Positions 27,570 through 36,449 of a stretch of 64,000 nt of DNA are shown here, one piece after another. Every line of letters starts with the position of its first letter. The stretch's first letter is position 1. Location of the stretch: positions 62,001 through 126,000 of the forward strand of contig NZ_KQ034007.1 in the NCBI RefSeq assembly GCF_000970755.1. The letters are read 5' to 3'. A program made the position numbers and the translations under genes. A model generated the notes under the pieces. It was given only the letters and a program-made list of their open reading frames with translations, had not been told where the DNA came from and ran no database searches. This DNA is from Lactobacillus kimbladii. Lineage in GTDB: Bacteria; Bacillota; Bacilli; Lactobacillales; Lactobacillaceae.

Positions 27570-27605
27570 GAGTACTAAGCTATTAAAATGCTTGGTACTT
27601 TTTTT
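27570..27605 (+). terminator. Terminator after the 125-residue membrane protein
   Basis: Stem AGTACTAAGC / GCTTGGTACT (one G-T pair) followed by seven T. The next about 250 bases to 27863 are AT-rich and show nothing else. Confidence 0.85.
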
Positions 27606-27863
27606 CTAGCATAAATTTCGTCAGACTATTTGATATATACAGATTTCTCATTTTTGCAACAATACTAAATTCTTATAGAAGTTAATATTCCTGAATCTAT
27701 TTGACATCCTTATCAATATAAGTGTTGGACATAGGAAATAATGAATTGATTACGCAACTAATTATACTGTTACATTAAAACAAATACTTTTCTGTTCCTG
27801 AATCAAGATTTAAAGAAGTGAAAACCTGAAAAATTATAATTTTGATTTTTATCAGTGAGCTTA

Positions 27864-28679
27864 TTAAATCCAATTTTCTAAATTTTGTAATACTTTTTGT
27901 ACTTGAGGATTGTCTATCTCTTTTAAAAAATCGTGATCTAAGTAATAAAGCGGGTAAAAAACATTATTTGGGGAGAGATCTTTTAATGATTTGCTGTACT
28001 TAAAGGGAACTTCTTTGTCTGATATACTGGCAGCGGAAAAGATAGGAGGAAATTTTTTTAACTCCTCTTTAGTAATTGAATATTTGCTAACTTTGTTTTC
28101 CTTGATATCATAAGCTTTTTGCAACTCACCTTTTTCTACTAAATATAAATATAGGGGGTATCTGGACAAAGCCGAGTCATCATGAATAAAGTTAGTTGTA
28201 TTTATTGAGAGAATCAATTCTTTTGAAATAGGTTTATCTGTTAGTTTTTTACTCCGATTGCTATCTTTGAGATCATAATAGCCATAAAAATTAATAATCT
28301 TAGTGGGATTTTTAATAGTGTTTAGTTTGATAATCTGGTTAGCTAACAAGAACATAATGAAGCTCCCAGCCGAACGACCACATAACATGTAATTGAAATT
28401 TTGTGGCTTAATTATAGTTTGATATAATTCTAAGAATGATTGTAAAGAAGTTTCTAAAATTGTATTTAAGGATGAATTTGGAGCTAATGGGTAATCTAGA
28501 GCAATAACTTCAACCCCCTTTTTTAAGAAAGTACTAGTTAAAGCATATGGAATATCGTTTCGTGTTCCATATATTAAACCACCTCCGTGAAAATAAATTA
28601 AGATGTTAGAAACTGGGCTTTCAGGCATCCATATAGTGTATTGCATTGAATTTGATAATTTTTGAATATTAGGTTTCAT
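27864..28679 (-). CDS. Alpha/beta hydrolase (HGGG-type esterase family)
   Basis: 271-residue cytoplasmic hydrolase. Oxyanion-hole motif HGGG in ILIYFHGGGLIYGTR, nucleophile Ser in CGRSAGSF (G-x-S-x-G), and a C-terminal His in YLDHDF, as in the alpha/beta hydrolase-3/BD-FAE-like family. Its start overlaps the end of the pucR-type gene by 11 bases, so the two are translated from one message. That places it with the divergent FdrA operon and suggests a role on a substrate or side product of that pathway, for instance ester or amide cleavage. The actual substrate is unknown. Confidence 0.8.
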   Translation of the reverse strand: MKPNIQKLSNSMQYTIWMPESPVSNILIYFHGGGLIYGTRNDIPYALTSTFLKKGVEVIALDYPLAPNSSLNTILETSLQSFLELYQTIIKPQNFNYMLCGRSAGSFIMFLLANQIIKLNTIKNPTKIINFYGYYDLKDSNRSKKLTDKPISKELILSINTTNFIHDDSALSRYPLYLYLVEKGELQKAYDIKENKVSKYSITKEELKKFPPIFSAASISDKEVPFKYSKSLKDLSPNNVFYPLYYLDHDFLKEIDNPQVQKVLQNLENWI

Positions 28680-30249
28680 TATTTTTCTCCATACTAAGTA
28701 AATAAGTTGAAATTTGATAATTGATCAAGTCGATCTGATTTTCAAAATCAATGTGTAATAAATTTTGAATCTTTTTTATCCTATAACGCACTGTTTTTTC
28801 ATGTACAAATAGTATTTCAGATGCTTTTTTGTAATTTTTGTTGCTATCAAAAAACACTTTTAGCGTTCTAAATAAATCATTATTTTTCTTCTTTAAATCT
28901 ATCAGGTTTTGCGGGATAAATTTATTTAAAGCATTAGGATTTTTAACTGATAAAAAGTATCTAAATATTCCTAAGTGTTCTATTGAAAAAGCGTGACCAA
29001 TGAAAATTTTTGAATTGAAACTCAAGGCTTTTAAGCATTCATCTAAAATAGTTTGCATGTTGCGTCTTGTTTTGACTGAGCTAATAACAACTGAAAGATT
29101 TGCGTGAAGGTTAAAATATTTAGACAATTTCTTTTCAATTATTTCTGAGTTTAGCTGATTGGAGAGGGCTTCAATATTAAAAAGTATGATTATATAATCA
29201 CGATGTTCAGAATAAATACTATATCTTTCACAATTTTGAAGTATTGTTCTGATATTATAAAGCTCTATTTTGCTCAAATCTGAAGTAAAAAAAGCACAGG
29301 CTTGATAATATTTATAATGGTTTAAATTAACTTCGTCTAATAAAGTTTCGAGTTCTCTGTCGTCTAAAACAGGATATTGCAATATAGTGTCTGCAATATT
29401 GTTAAAATGAGCATATTCTTTTTGCTTTAGGGCATACTCTGTTTGTAATTTATTTTGAATAATATCAATAAAATTTTCGAAAATCATTGTATCTGATTCA
29501 CTTAATTTTTGAGAATCATGAATTACTAACAATGAATTATTTTCAGTTGTATTGTTATTTGTAAATTCAATTTTTGTAGCATTATATGTTCGATAATTAT
29601 CAAATGATTCAAGTCTAAATAAATAATATTTATTTTTGACAAATTCAGAATCTTCTTCCGTATAAGGTCTCCCTTCATCAATCACTACATTTTTAGGCAT
29701 GTCTTTGCTTCTATAATAGGTCGAGTTTGATGCTAAATATAACAAGCAGGGATAGTGAGTTATATTATTAAACTCTCTTAGTAAAACTTCGTAAGAGACA
29801 AAACTATCAGCTAAAGGTATCAACCTCTGTCTTGTTTTGTAGTAGTTTTCCAAAACTAGTGATTGATTATTTAAAATTGGTTGATATATCGCTAATAAAA
29901 TTTTTTCATAATTTAACTCAGTACCAACTTTGATTAACGGAATTCTATATTTATAGCACAAGTTTATAAACCAACGTGGTACCAATTTAATAAGTCTATC
30001 AACTTTTACTATAATACCGCTAATTCCGATCTTCACCATCTTTTTAAAAAAAGTATTCACTTCGTCATATGACAATTTCTGTAAAGCATAAAAAGATGTT
30101 AAAATCATTTGATTTTTACGTGACCATTTTTCTATGTCTAAAGCTTCTAATACCATTACTGAATTAATCTCAGTGTTTTTTTTCAAATTTGGTGTTAGAA
30201 GCTTGCTTTCTTTAAAAATAGGTAATTCTAACAGATCGTATAGTTTCAT
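28669..30249 (-). CDS. PucR-family transcriptional regulator
   Basis: 526-residue regulator behind AAGGAGATT. The N-terminal about 120 residues resemble the PucR domain (LLELPIFKESKLLTPN ... GISGIIVKVDRLI), the middle is a GGDEF-like/CdaR-type region, and the C-terminus has the HTH_30 motif (KKASEILFVHEKTVRYRIKKIQ). PucR proteins control purine and allantoin catabolism in Bacillus. Divergent transcription from the FdrA operon with a 136-base gap makes this its likely regulator. Inducer unknown; a ureide or carbamoylated compound is inferred from context. Confidence 0.88.
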   Translation of the reverse strand: MKLYDLLELPIFKESKLLTPNLKKNTEINSVMVLEALDIEKWSRKNQMILTSFYALQKLSYDEVNTFFKKMVKIGISGIIVKVDRLIKLVPRWFINLCYKYRIPLIKVGTELNYEKILLAIYQPILNNQSLVLENYYKTRQRLIPLADSFVSYEVLLREFNNITHYPCLLYLASNSTYYRSKDMPKNVVIDEGRPYTEEDSEFVKNKYYLFRLESFDNYRTYNATKIEFTNNNTTENNSLLVIHDSQKLSESDTMIFENFIDIIQNKLQTEYALKQKEYAHFNNIADTILQYPVLDDRELETLLDEVNLNHYKYYQACAFFTSDLSKIELYNIRTILQNCERYSIYSEHRDYIIILFNIEALSNQLNSEIIEKKLSKYFNLHANLSVVISSVKTRRNMQTILDECLKALSFNSKIFIGHAFSIEHLGIFRYFLSVKNPNALNKFIPQNLIDLKKKNNDLFRTLKVFFDSNKNYKKASEILFVHEKTVRYRIKKIQNLLHIDFENQIDLINYQISTYLLSMEKNNET

Positions 30250-30320
30250 ACTAAATCTCCTTAAATTATTTTTCCTTATCCATTTGGATAAAAAAAGACT
30301 AAATAGTTTTACTTTTTTAC

Positions 30321-30352
30321 CATTGTAAGCGCTTATTGGCTTCCATACAATG
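30321..30352. promoter_or_regulatory. cre-like site inside an inverted repeat, FdrA operon promoter region
   Basis: TGTAAGCGCTTATT at 30324-30337 matches the CcpA cre consensus with the palindromic core TAAGCGCTTA. It overlaps the left arm of a perfect 7-bp inverted repeat, CATTGTA (30321) and TACAATG (30346), separated by 18 bases. The first suggests carbon catabolite control; the second is a candidate operator for the divergent PucR-type regulator. Confidence 0.65.
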
Positions 30353-30391
30353 TGAATTGTAAAACTTAATAAATAAATTGGAGGTATGAAA

Positions 30392-33300
30392 ATGCTTAAG
30401 ACGGTGATCTTAAAAGATAACTATCAAGATTCAATTAATCTTATGTTATTGACAAATAAGATTAATGATTTGTCTGAAGTTCAGATGAGTCAAATAATGA
30501 TGGGTACAGAAGCCAACAAGGATATTTTAAATAATACTAATTTATTGACTGAAGAAGCTGAAGCTGCATCACCTAACGACTTAATGATAGTTGTTAGAAG
30601 TGATAATGATAAAGTTATGGATAAGGTTTTACCAGCAGTCCATTCATTTCTTGAAGATCTTTCTACTAAAAAAGATGATTCAGGTAATGAAATTGAATCA
30701 GTAGATAATTGGGATGATGCTCTAAAGGCAATGCCTGATGCAAATTTAGCCCTATTTAGTATTCCTGGAGAGTATGGTGCTCCGGAAATGGAAAAGGCTT
30801 TAAGACATGATTTAAATGTGTTCTCTTTCACAGATAATGTCTCTATAGAAGATGAAGTCAAACTAAAAAAGCTGGCTCATGAAAAGGGACTTTTAATGAT
30901 GGGTCCCGATTGTGGCACAGGAATTATTTCAAGTATTCCATTAGCATTTACTAATGTTGTATCACCAGGCAATATTGGTATTGTCGGAGCATCAGGTACT
31001 GGAATTCAAGAAGTAACTACTATTATAGACAGACTGGGCAATGGTGTTATCCACGCTATTGGTACTGGTGGACGCGATTTGAGCGACAAAGTAGATGCAA
31101 TTACTGTTAAAGATGCTATTGCAGCTTTAGAAGATCACGAACCTACAGACGTTATTTGTGTCATATCTAAGCCACCTGCAAAGGAAGTTAGAGATGAAGT
31201 TATGGAAATCCTTGAAAGCTGTAATAAACCGGTTGTTGCAGACTTTCTAGGTGAAAGACCTACCCATTATGAGGGTAATGTGTACTTAGCACATACATTG
31301 GAAGAGACAGCAAAAATTGCAGTTGACTTAGCAGCAGGTCAAAAAGTTAAAGAGAATTATTTTGAAAAAGTTGAATTACCAGCTAATGTAAAAACTTTAT
31401 CAAAAGATAAAACTATTAAGGGATTATATTCTGGCGGTACTTTAGCTAATGAAGCCGGCATGTTAATTTCTGAAGCACTTGACTTAGGTCATTTGACTAA
31501 AGAAGAAGGTTATATTCTAAAAACAGATGGATATGATGTCATTGACTTGGGAGATGATGTTTATACCCAAGGTAAGCCACACCCAATGATTGATCCTGAG
31601 GTTCGCATTAATAAGATGCGCGAATATTGTCAAGATCCACATACAGGTGTTATTTTGCTTGATGTTGTTTTGGGTTATGGTGCAAGTGATGACATGGCAG
31701 GTGCTTTAATTCCTGTAATTGATGAAGAAAAAGCCAAGGCTCAGAAAGAAGGCAGACCACTTTACTTTGTGGCTACAGTTGTAGGAACTAATAAAGATCC
31801 ACAAAACTATGACGAAACAGTTGAACGCTTAAAAAATCATGGAGTTTTGGTTCAAAAGAGTAATGCAAAAGCTGTTCAATTAGCTTTGAAATTAAAGGGA
31901 ATACAGATATCTGAACCAGATAAGAAAGTCGTACCTTATACTGGTAAAAAGGTTGCTTTACCAAAAGTTAATGATAATGTAAAAGAATTATTAACCACAA
32001 AACCTAGAGTAATTAATGTAGGTATTAGTAGTTTTAATGAATCAATCGTCAAATATGGCGGCAAAACTGTTCAATTTAATTGGAAACCACGTGCTAATGG
32101 CAATAAGCGAATGATCAGGTTGCTCGATGCCTTAGAAAAATATGATGATGAAATTGATAGAGATAATGATAAAGTAATCCAAAGATTTAAGGATGCTAAG
32201 CCTTTCTTAGTTGACGTGGTTCCAGCTAAGACAGTTATCCCAGAATTGAATACAGAAAATAAAACGCTGTTACATGCAGGCCCACCAATTACCTATAAAG
32301 AAATGACAGGTCCAATGCAAGGTTCATGTGTTGGTGCGGCTATATTTGAAGGCTGGGCAGAAAATGAATCTGAGGCTCGAAAGTTATTGGAAAATGGAGA
32401 AGTAAAATTAATGCCTTGTCATTCTGTTCATGCAGTAGGACCAATGGGAGGCATTACCTCAGGTAATATGCCTGTAGTTATTGTTGAAAACAGATTGGAC
32501 AATACAAGAGCATATTGTACCTTGAACGAAGGTATTGGGAAGGTATTAAGATTTGGTGCATATTCTCAAGAGGTTATTGATCGTTTAGTTTGGATGAGGG
32601 ATGTTCTAGGCCCAGTTTTATCAAAAGCTTTGAAGAAAACTGATGATGGTCTTAACTTAAATGTCTTAATTGCTCGCTCAATTACAATGGGTGATGAATT
32701 TCATCAAAGGAATATTGCTGCTTCAGCTAACTTCTTATGTGCAATGGCACCACTTATTACCGAACTGGATATCAGTAAAAAAGACAAATATGACGTGATT
32801 AAATTCTTGGCAGATACAGATCAATTTTTCCTTAACATTATGATGGCTACTGGTAAGTCAATTGCCGATGCTGCTAGAAAGTACCAAAAAGGAACCATTG
32901 TAACTGCCATGGCTAGAAATGGACGTGACTTTGGTATCCGAATTGCTGGTATGGGTGACCAATGGTTTAAGGCACCTGTTAATACTCCTAAAGGTCTTTA
33001 CTTTGCAGGATTTTCTGAAGATGATGCGAATCCGGATATTGGTGACTCTTCAATTACAGAAACTGTGGGAGTCGGTGGTATGGCCATGGTAGCAGCCCCT
33101 GGTGTAACCAGATTTGTTGGTGCCGGCGGATTTGAAGATGCATTGAGAATTTCTAACTCGATGGAAAAAATTAATACAACTCATAATCCTAATTGGACCA
33201 TTCCAACTTGGGACTTTAAGGGTACAAATTTAGGTATTGATATTAGAAAAGTTGTGGAAACAGGAATTGAGCCAATTATTAATACTGGTATTGCACATAA

Positions 33301-33409
33301 AAAACCAGGTGTCGGTCAAATTGGTGCTGGTACTGTTAAAGCTCCTCTAGCATGCTTTGAAAAAGCTCTGGAAGCTTATGCTGAAACTCTAGGTGTCACA
33401 GTTGACTGA
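30392..33409 (+). CDS. fdrA: FdrA-DUF1116 fusion protein (predicted carbamoyltransferase subunits)
   Basis: 1005-residue fusion. Residues about 1-520 match FdrA, a succinyl-CoA-synthetase-like family (MGPDCGTGIISSIPLAF near 171; GIVGASGTGIQE near 196). Residues about 540-1005 match DUF1116/YlbE (INVGISSFNESIVKYGG onward). In E. coli, fdrA and ylbE are separate neighbouring genes reported to act with ylbF in oxamate carbamoyltransfer. A fused single-chain form implies fixed 1:1 stoichiometry. Start 30392 has 7-base spacing from GGAGG; the ATG at 30386 is too close. It heads the operon and overlaps the DUF2877 gene. Substrate is inferred, not shown. Confidence 0.88.
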   Translation: MLKTVILKDNYQDSINLMLLTNKINDLSEVQMSQIMMGTEANKDILNNTNLLTEEAEAASPNDLMIVVRSDNDKVMDKVLPAVHSFLEDLSTKKDDSGNEIESVDNWDDALKAMPDANLALFSIPGEYGAPEMEKALRHDLNVFSFTDNVSIEDEVKLKKLAHEKGLLMMGPDCGTGIISSIPLAFTNVVSPGNIGIVGASGTGIQEVTTIIDRLGNGVIHAIGTGGRDLSDKVDAITVKDAIAALEDHEPTDVICVISKPPAKEVRDEVMEILESCNKPVVADFLGERPTHYEGNVYLAHTLEETAKIAVDLAAGQKVKENYFEKVELPANVKTLSKDKTIKGLYSGGTLANEAGMLISEALDLGHLTKEEGYILKTDGYDVIDLGDDVYTQGKPHPMIDPEVRINKMREYCQDPHTGVILLDVVLGYGASDDMAGALIPVIDEEKAKAQKEGRPLYFVATVVGTNKDPQNYDETVERLKNHGVLVQKSNAKAVQLALKLKGIQISEPDKKVVPYTGKKVALPKVNDNVKELLTTKPRVINVGISSFNESIVKYGGKTVQFNWKPRANGNKRMIRLLDALEKYDDEIDRDNDKVIQRFKDAKPFLVDVVPAKTVIPELNTENKTLLHAGPPITYKEMTGPMQGSCVGAAIFEGWAENESEARKLLENGEVKLMPCHSVHAVGPMGGITSGNMPVVIVENRLDNTRAYCTLNEGIGKVLRFGAYSQEVIDRLVWMRDVLGPVLSKALKKTDDGLNLNVLIARSITMGDEFHQRNIAASANFLCAMAPLITELDISKKDKYDVIKFLADTDQFFLNIMMATGKSIADAARKYQKGTIVTAMARNGRDFGIRIAGMGDQWFKAPVNTPKGLYFAGFSEDDANPDIGDSSITETVGVGGMAMVAAPGVTRFVGAGGFEDALRISNSMEKINTTHNPNWTIPTWDFKGTNLGIDIRKVVETGIEPIINTGIAHKKPGVGQIGAGTVKAPLACFEKALEAYAETLGVTVD

Positions 33410-34235
33410 CTCATGCGTTGTCCAAATTAGTAGTTACATCTATCCCATTGACAAATTTGGCAAAATTGGCAGAGTGCATTCGATTTTTGCACATTCACTT
33501 AACATTCAAGTTGGTTTGCGACTAATAAATATTAGTTGCTTTGATAATTACTTGTCTTGCTTTGGCATAAATATTTCTGAAAAAAATTTAAAGTCAGTTA
33601 TCCAAAGTGTAACCGAAAACAATATAGTCAAATTTTTGGATAATTATATAATTTTTTATACGCAAGACGGAATTAAAAGAGTCGATATTAGAAACTCTAA
33701 TATAATCAAATTAAAAATTAAACCTCTAAATTATTTTCCAGAAAAGGGATTAAAGAAAACTTTAAAAGCCTTAAACAAGTATAAAGTAGATCAAAAAATC
33801 GGGATTCCTAGTGATGATTTATTAAGTGAATTCTCTAATGAAATGACTACATTTAAGGACCTTAATCCAGAGCAAATTGTTACTTGGCTGCTTGGTAGAG
33901 GAAAGGGATTAACTCCAAGTGGTGATGATATTCTTTGTGGATATATTTTCATACTATTGCTAGTCGATAAAGCAAATACCTATTTAGCTAGTTTTGTTAA
34001 ACAAATAAGGAATAATCTAAAGCTTACTACAGACGTTAGTAAAGCTTATCTAATCTGTGTAACGCAAGGATATGTTAATTCCAAAGTTTATCAATTATAC
34101 AAATCCTTTAAAAACCATAATTTTAAAGATATAGACAGTGAGCTAAATTCCATTCTCGAAATTGGTCATACATCGGGCAAAGATTTGAGTTATGGAATTA
34201 AACTAGGAATTTTAGCTAGTTTAAACACTCCTTAG
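33393..34235 (+). CDS. DUF2877 family protein (YlbF/AllH-like)
   Basis: About 280 residues. The family motif GLTPSGDDILCGY is present near residue 170, in the context WLLGRGKGLTPSGDD, with a second block HTSGKDLSYGI near the end. DUF2877 proteins accompany FdrA and DUF1116 and are the third component of the predicted carbamoyltransferase. The start is uncertain: GTG at 33393, or TTG at 33402 with better spacing from AGGTG; either overlaps the fdrA end by 8-17 bases, so translation is coupled. Confidence 0.82.
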   Translation: MSQLTDSCVVQISSYIYPIDKFGKIGRVHSIFAHSLNIQVGLRLINISCFDNYLSCFGINISEKNLKSVIQSVTENNIVKFLDNYIIFYTQDGIKRVDIRNSNIIKLKIKPLNYFPEKGLKKTLKALNKYKVDQKIGIPSDDLLSEFSNEMTTFKDLNPEQIVTWLLGRGKGLTPSGDDILCGYIFILLLVDKANTYLASFVKQIRNNLKLTTDVSKAYLICVTQGYVNSKVYQLYKSFKNHNFKDIDSELNSILEIGHTSGKDLSYGIKLGILASLNTP

Positions 34236-34254
34236 TCTATGAAAGGAGCGAATA

Positions 34255-35496
34255 ATGAAAAAAGATGAAGAGGGCGTAAAAGTTTCTAAAAACTATTGGA
34301 TAAGGGTTGTCATTATATTTTTCCTGGGCTGGATACTGATGTATGGCACACGAACCATTTTCAATCCTATTATGGGTATCGTTGGCAAACAATTTGGCTT
34401 AAACAACACACAGCTGGGATTGGCAAATAGTATCTTCTTTTTAACTTATGCTATTTTTCAGGTACCATTTGGTGCTTTGGGTGATAAGTATGGAAGAAAA
34501 TTAGTTATTACCATTGGTTTTATTGTATTGGCTGTAATGAGCTGGCTATCAGGAATTGCCGCAAGTTTTACTTTGTTTTTAGTTATTAGAGCCATTGCGG
34601 GTGTAGGCCAAGCCTCATATTATGGTCCACAATATGCTTTATCTTCAGAAGCTATTCCGGAAGATAAACTCACTTTAGGTACCGCAATTATCAATTCTGG
34701 TATGGCCTTTGGTACTTCTGGTGGATATTTACTTTCAAGTTATTTGGTTTTACAAAACCATCAAAGTTGGAAAGTACCTTTCTTTGTGGTAGCAATTCCA
34801 ACATTCATCCTAGCAATATTGTTCTTTACATGTTTAAAGGAGAAAGTTTATAGACCTAAGGAAAATGAAGAACAGGAGAAAGAACCAGGAGAGAAAGTCT
34901 CTCTTAAAAAAATTTTTACAGATAAGAATTTAGTCGCAGCCTTTATTCTTTGTTTCTGCAGTATTTACGCTAACTTTGTGATTATTACTTGGTTACCATC
35001 TTTCTTAATTTCCAACAGAGGTTTTCAAGGTGGCAGTGTAGGATTTATTTCTTCCTTGGTACCATGGGCTTCAATACCTGGAGCATTAATTTTTGCAAAA
35101 TTAGCTGATAAAACTGGTAGTACTAAGAAATGGATATATATTTTAGTTCCACTTTCAATCATTTCAGTATTTGCAATTGCTTTCGTTTCTAATAAAACTT
35201 TGCTTATTGCAGTATTGATCTTATATGGCTTGACTGGCAAATTAGCGATTGATCCTATCATAGTGGCTTATGTAACTAAAAAAGCACCTTCGGGTTCTTT
35301 GTCAACTACATTAAGTGCCTACAACTTTATAGGTATGTCTGGTTCTATTTTGGCACCATATATTACTGGTTGGTTAGCAGATGTAACAGGACAAATGGAA
35401 ATCGGCTTTTACTTAGGCTGTGGTCTACTCATAATTGGCTTGATTGTCTTTGCTGTATTGGCAACTGACTCTAAGAAAGGAGAGACAGCTGTATAA
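34255..35496 (+). CDS. MFS transporter
   Basis: 413-residue twelve-helix major facilitator behind AAAGGAGCG. Motif A is present in the loop between helices 2 and 3 (FGALGDKYGRKLV), and the N-terminus (GTRTIFNPIMGIVGKQFGLNNTQLG) resembles anion:cation symporter (ACS-type) MFS carriers for organic anions. Located in the FdrA operon, so it probably imports the carbamoylated or organic-anion substrate, or exports the product (for example oxamate). Its stop overlaps the carbamate kinase ATG by one base. Confidence 0.88.
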   Translation: MKKDEEGVKVSKNYWIRVVIIFFLGWILMYGTRTIFNPIMGIVGKQFGLNNTQLGLANSIFFLTYAIFQVPFGALGDKYGRKLVITIGFIVLAVMSWLSGIAASFTLFLVIRAIAGVGQASYYGPQYALSSEAIPEDKLTLGTAIINSGMAFGTSGGYLLSSYLVLQNHQSWKVPFFVVAIPTFILAILFFTCLKEKVYRPKENEEQEKEPGEKVSLKKIFTDKNLVAAFILCFCSIYANFVIITWLPSFLISNRGFQGGSVGFISSLVPWASIPGALIFAKLADKTGSTKKWIYILVPLSIISVFAIAFVSNKTLLIAVLILYGLTGKLAIDPIIVAYVTKKAPSGSLSTTLSAYNFIGMSGSILAPYITGWLADVTGQMEIGFYLGCGLLIIGLIVFAVLATDSKKGETAV

Positions 35497-36431
35497 TGGC
35501 AACTAGTGTAATTGCCCTTGGCGGAAATGCGATCTTGGAAAAGGATCCCACAGATATTGGGCAAAAAGAAACGGTTAATAGGGCTACACGATATATTGTT
35601 GAATATATTATGGCAGGAAATAAGGTGGCAATTTGCCACGGAAATGGGCCTCAAGTAGGTAATTTGTTATTGCAGCAAAGTGCTGCTAATTCAAAAAAGA
35701 ATCCAGCATTTAAGCTGGATACTTGTGGGGCTATGACTGAAGGTAGCATTGGCTACTGGATTCAACAGGGCTTGGACAATGCGTCTCAAGAGCTGGGTGA
35801 AAATGTTAAGTCCCTGACTGTTATTACTCAATCTGAAGTTGATAAAAACGATCCTTCATTTAAATCTCCGAGCAAGCCTATAGGTCCTTTTTATACTAAA
35901 GAAGAAGTGGTTGAGCTTCAAAGAAACAGTAATGATACATTTATTGAAGACGCGGGTCGTGGCTATAGAAAAGTTGTACCTTCTCCTAAGCCAGTAAAAA
36001 TAGTTGAAGGGGATATTATTAAGGATACTGTTAACGCTGGCATTGTACCAATCGTTGCCGGTGGTGGCGGTATACCAGTTATTATAGAAGAAAATAAAAT
36101 TAAAGGTGTAGAGGCTGTTATTGATAAGGACTTTGGCTCTGAAAAGGTTGCAGAAGGAATCTCAGCTGATAATTTAATAATTTTAACAGCCGTAGATAAT
36201 GTTTACATCAATTTTGGAAAAAAAGATCAAAAAGCTTTGAATCATATTACAGTTTCTGAAGCTGAAATATATATAAAACAGGGACAATTTGCGAAAGGAA
36301 GTATGTTACCTAAGATTCAAGCAGCTATTTTGTTTGTTAAAAATCACCCAGATAGAAAAGCAATTATAACTTCAATTTCTAATTTACCAAATATTTCAGA
36401 AAATGTTGGAACCTTAATTACTGACAAATAA
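35496..36431 (+). CDS. arcC: Carbamate kinase
   Basis: 311-residue amino-acid-kinase fold enzyme making ATP from carbamoyl phosphate and ADP, releasing CO2 and NH3. Family blocks: VIALGGNAI at the N-terminus, CHGNGPQVGNLLLQQ, IVPIVAGGGGIPVI, and AVIDKDFGSEKVAE. Start overlaps the MFS stop (TAATG). There is no arginine deiminase or ornithine carbamoyltransferase in the window, so it most likely uses carbamoyl phosphate made by the FdrA/DUF1116/DUF2877 system, like YbcF in E. coli. Confidence 0.94.
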   Translation: MATSVIALGGNAILEKDPTDIGQKETVNRATRYIVEYIMAGNKVAICHGNGPQVGNLLLQQSAANSKKNPAFKLDTCGAMTEGSIGYWIQQGLDNASQELGENVKSLTVITQSEVDKNDPSFKSPSKPIGPFYTKEEVVELQRNSNDTFIEDAGRGYRKVVPSPKPVKIVEGDIIKDTVNAGIVPIVAGGGGIPVIIEENKIKGVEAVIDKDFGSEKVAEGISADNLIILTAVDNVYINFGKKDQKALNHITVSEAEIYIKQGQFAKGSMLPKIQAAILFVKNHPDRKAIITSISNLPNISENVGTLITDK

Positions 36432-36449
36432 GGAAACGTAGGTGCTACC

